64,000 nucleotides of DNA, taken from the NCBI GenBank assembly GCA_964518905.1, contig CAZFJL010000003.1, positions 62,001-126,000 on the forward strand. The letters run 5' to 3'. This document shows, one piece after another, positions 63,258-64,000 of this stretch. Each line of letters starts with the position of its first letter. Within the stretch, counting starts at the first letter, position 1. The notes under the pieces were generated by a model. It worked only from the letters and a program-made list of their open reading frames with translations, ran no database searches and was not told the origin of the DNA. This stretch comes from RDYZ01 sp964518905. Lineage in GTDB: Bacteria; Cyanobacteriota; Cyanobacteriia; Cyanobacteriales; Geitlerinemataceae. Both the position numbers and the translations under genes were made by a program.

Positions 63258-64000
63258 TTAGCCAGCGATTTGGGGGGCTTGAACTGCGATCGGTGCAGCT
63301 TCACCAGCCGCTAAGTCAAGCGGGAAGTTGTGAACGTTACGTTCGTGGATAACTTCGATGCCGAGGTTAGCGCGGTTGAGGACATCAGCCCAGGTATGGA
63401 TGACACGGCCTTGAGCATCGAGCACCGACTCGTTGAAGTTAAACCCGTTGAGGTTGAACGAGAAGGATGCAACAGCCAGAGCTGCGAACCAGATACCGAT
63501 GACCGGCCATGCACCGAGGAAGAAGTGCAGCGATCGGCTGTTGTTGAACGAAGCGTACTGGAAGATTAGACGACCGAAGTAGCCATGAGCTGCAACGATG
63601 TTGTAGGTTTCTTCCTCTTGACCAAACTTGTAGCCCGAGTTTTGGCTTTCGCTTTCCGTGGTTTCACGAATCAAGCTAGAGGTGACCAGCGAACCGTGCA
63701 TCGCCGAGAACAGCGCACCACCGAAGACACCGACAACACCAAGCATGTGGAAGGGGTGCATCAGAACGTTATGTTCAGCTTGCAAGACGATCATGAAGTT
63801 AAACGTACCCGAAATGCCGAGGGGTAGGCCATCGGAGAATGAACCTTGACCGATCGAGTAGACCGCCAACACCGCCGTCGCAGCGGCAACCGGTGCGGAA
63901 TAAGCAACCGCAATCCAGGGGCGCATTCCGAGACGGTAGCTCAGTTCCCACTCACGACCCATGTAGGAAAAGATACCAATGAGGAAGTGGAACACAATGA
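63258..64000 (-). CDS. psbA: Photosystem II D1 protein, D1'-like, 3' part of psbA
   Basis: Residues about 115-360 of D1; the 5' part is beyond the window. Anchored by H118, Y161, D170, H190, H198, H215, H272, H332, E333, H337, D342 and A344, all of which are present, so TyrZ, the Mn-cluster ligands and the cofactor ligands are intact. Residue 130 is Glu. Against ordinary D1 it has F158L and T286A, two of the three replacements reported for the low-oxygen D1' class (the third, G80A, is outside). It also has C144A, L159A, I160V, P162S, M172L, F186L and Q304E. The C-terminal extension after A344 is 16 residues (AGEAAPIAVQAPQIAG). Strong terminator downstream. Confidence 0.95.
   Translation of the reverse strand, partial: IVFHFLIGIFSYMGREWELSYRLGMRPWIAVAYSAPVAAATAVLAVYSIGQGSFSDGLPLGISGTFNFMIVLQAEHNVLMHPFHMLGVVGVFGGALFSAMHGSLVTSSLIRETTESESQNSGYKFGQEEETYNIVAAHGYFGRLIFQYASFNNSRSLHFFLGAWPVIGIWFAALAVASFSFNLNGFNFNESVLDAQGRVIHTWADVLNRANLGIEVIHERNVHNFPLDLAAGEAAPIAVQAPQIAG

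Overview
The window is chromosomal DNA of a cyanobacterium of moderately high GC. Support comes from the very frequent GCGATCGC/CGATCG octamers (the HIP1 repeat), a photosystem II psbA gene at the right edge, and a set of plastid/cyanobacterium-type genes: rpaB (ycf27), ccs1, ccbB, ycf20- and ycf66-like genes, dpsA, plant-type glycerate kinase, and a GUN4-domain protein. No rRNA, tRNA or CRISPR array is visible. Nearly all of it is ordinary core genome; the unusual parts are small.

Layout. 0-8.3 kb: 5' end of an HtrA-type protease, mutS, a small protein, a STAS regulator, a pseudokinase-GUN4 fusion and a VWA/YfbK-like protein. 8.8-18 kb: homoserine dehydrogenase, a DUF554 membrane protein, an ABC1/UbiB kinase, a secreted unknown, a four-gene dpsA/[2Fe-2S] ferredoxin group, ccbB and rpaB. 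18-30.5 kb: radA, a polyisoprenyl-type glycosyltransferase, three proteins with long disordered acidic or proline-rich parts (the 1018-aa protein, LapA-like, Ycf66), an LpxB-like protein, and gnd. 30.9-37.1 kb (minus strand): a two-partner-secretion exoprotein, ccs1 and penicillin-binding protein 2. 37.6-41.9 kb: a complete potADBC polyamine transporter. 42.3-48.9 kb: DUF2949, trpF, ycf20-like, glycerate kinase, small hypotheticals, DUF3285-ybeY-dgkA and a GDPD phosphodiesterase. 49.3-55.6 kb: glycogen phosphorylase, a DUF928 protein, a family 2 glycosyltransferase and a solitary C5 cytosine methyltransferase that may methylate the HIP1 core.

The accessory region is 55.6-58.8 kb. It holds a MITE, two AT-rich translationally coupled genes of unknown function (one with a C-terminal metal-binding His/Cys domain, the other ending in an amyloid-signalling-like motif), a palindromic repeat, an orphan antitoxin-like gene, and a degraded HigB/RelE-type toxin-antitoxin pair. 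That pair lies between two copies of the 3' end of putA. 58.8-64 kb carries putA, a noncoding stretch with repeats, an HxlR regulator, and a truncated psbA. The psbA product has the F158L and T286A replacements of the low-oxygen D1' class plus unusual changes around tyrosine Z.

Intergenic DNA is rich in small mobile-type repeats: at least two MITE families sharing a core (419-530, 30711-30826, 55914-56027), two further MITEs side by side (48921-49047, 49070-49241), three copies of a GTAGGGTGGGCA inverted repeat placed just after stop codons, and several short tandem repeats of 11-17 bp.
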